DNA from: Heterohyrax brucei | Taxonomy: Eukaryota > Chordata > Mammalia > Hyracoidea > Procaviidae | Assembly: GCA_028571685.1 (NCBI GenBank) | Contig: CM053143.1 | Span: forward strand, 151,336,329 to 151,400,328 | DNA: 64,000 nucleotides | Direction of reading: 5' to 3' | Shown here: positions 63,335 through 64,000 of the stretch, one piece after another | Numbering within the stretch: the stretch's first letter is position 1 | Layout: the number at the start of each line of letters is the position of its first letter | Made by a program: the position numbers and the translations under genes | The notes under the pieces: model-generated | Databases searched by the model: none | What the model was told of the DNA's origin: nothing | What the model saw: only the letters and a program-made list of their open reading frames with translations

Positions 63335-64000
63335 GTCTATTAAAAAAATGCATACTGTAAAATACATACAGCCGAAAGTTTGCAATTTCAGTCATTTTCA
63401 AGAGTACAACTCAGTGACATTACATTCACCATGCTGTGCTTCTGTCGCCACTGACCATTTCCAAAAGTGTGACATTTGCTGCACTTCTGGTACATGGTGA
63501 CCTCATGTGACAGGGCAGAAGGGCTTCCTGGAGTTTTCTTGGCTGTAATCGTTATGGAAGGAGATCACCAGATATTTGTCCTGTACAGAACCTGGTAGGT
63601 TTGAACTGCCAGCCTTACGGTTAGCAGCCAAATGCGTAACTACCGTGTCACTGGGGCTCCGTGACCCCAAACAGAAACTCCATATGCCTTCTTCCCCTCC
63701 CAACTCACTAGTAACGACCAAGAAAGGCTTCTCGATGCATTTACCTAATCTAGCCACCTCACATAAATGGAATCATACAACAGTTGTCCTTTTGTGTCTA
63801 ACTTATTCATTCAGCGTAATATTTTCTGAAGTCTGTCCATGTTGTAACATGTACCACAGTTTCATTTCTCTTTATGACTTAATATTCCATTGCATGTATA
63901 TATTATGGTTTGTTTATCCATTCATCTACAGGTGGATATTTGGGTTCTTCTGCCTTTTGGCTATGGTGAATAGTGCTGCAGTGAATGAACATTGATCTGT
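63335..64000 (-). mobile_element. Ancient L1M fragment, antisense, split by an AfroSINE, runs off the window edge
   Basis: CAGTCATTTTCAAGAGTACA and CACCATGCTGTGCTTCTGTC before the SINE; AATGGAATCATACAACAG, GTCCATGTTGTAACATGTAC and TTTATCCATTCATCTACAGG after it. This is the same type as at 25.1 and 58.3 kb. Confidence 0.85.
63490..63660 (-). mobile_element. AfroSINE, long subtype, antisense, 3'-truncated
   Basis: ATGGTGACCTCATGTGACAG, GGAAGGAGATCACCAGATA, GGTTTGAACTGCCAGCC, ending GTCACTGGGGCTCC. Confidence 0.87.

Noticed and set aside
63576-63995. 139-codon open frame on the plus strand as a gene
   Set aside because: It reads through an antisense AfroSINE into antisense L1M sequence; both are repeats.

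Overview
The window is repeat-dense mammalian nuclear DNA with no intact protein-coding gene that I can support. The host is almost certainly an afrotherian, most likely an elephant or close relative. The reason is the dominance of three repeat types I recognise from memory: about 50 copies or pieces of the tRNA-derived AfroSINE, a second SINE with a tRNA-Gly-like head, and copies of an RTE/BovB-like LINE whose 3' end ends in CAAC repeats. L1 copies share a roughly 1 kb 3'UTR, and there are older L1M, MIR, MER5A-like and mariner relics. I had no alignment tools, so family names rest on recognition and repeat boundaries are good to about 5-20 bases unless a target-site duplication (TSD) fixes them.

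Layout. 1-4.3 kb: an RTE copy on the minus strand, split by an AfroSINE and an L1 3'UTR, then an L1 3' end on the plus strand. 4.3-9.3 kb: seven minus-strand AfroSINEs or pieces, a nested SINE pair and MIR/MER5A relics. 9.3-12 kb: an ancient L1 carrying a 136-bp inverted duplication (arms 9609-9744 and 9983-10118, one mismatch), then a fold-back mariner hit by an L1 3'UTR. 13-17 kb: an RTE copy, AfroSINEs, a Gly-head SINE and a possible untranslated exon (17469-17579). 18-24 kb: two minus-strand L1s, the first with about 530 nearly open ORF2 codons. 24-41 kb: mostly unique or ancient sequence with scattered SINEs, a possible exon at 37603-37886 and a decayed exon-like reading frame at 39515-39741. 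41-48 kb: a 5'-inverted L1, a 2.4 kb RTE containing a SINE that itself contains an L1 3'UTR, and an L1 inserted in another RTE with a perfect 11-bp TSD. 48-64 kb: further AfroSINEs, one 3'UTR-only L1, a SINE-in-SINE pair, a possible exon at 60139-60258, and old L1 fragments to the right edge.

Nothing here forms an operon or pathway. The working relationships are parasitic. The autonomous RTE LINE shares its 3' end with the SINEs and probably supplied the machinery that moved them. L1 copied mostly its own 3' ends. The least ordinary observation is the inverted duplication near 9.6-10.1 kb. If the three exon candidates are real, the window lies in introns of a plus-strand gene, but none of them identifies that gene.
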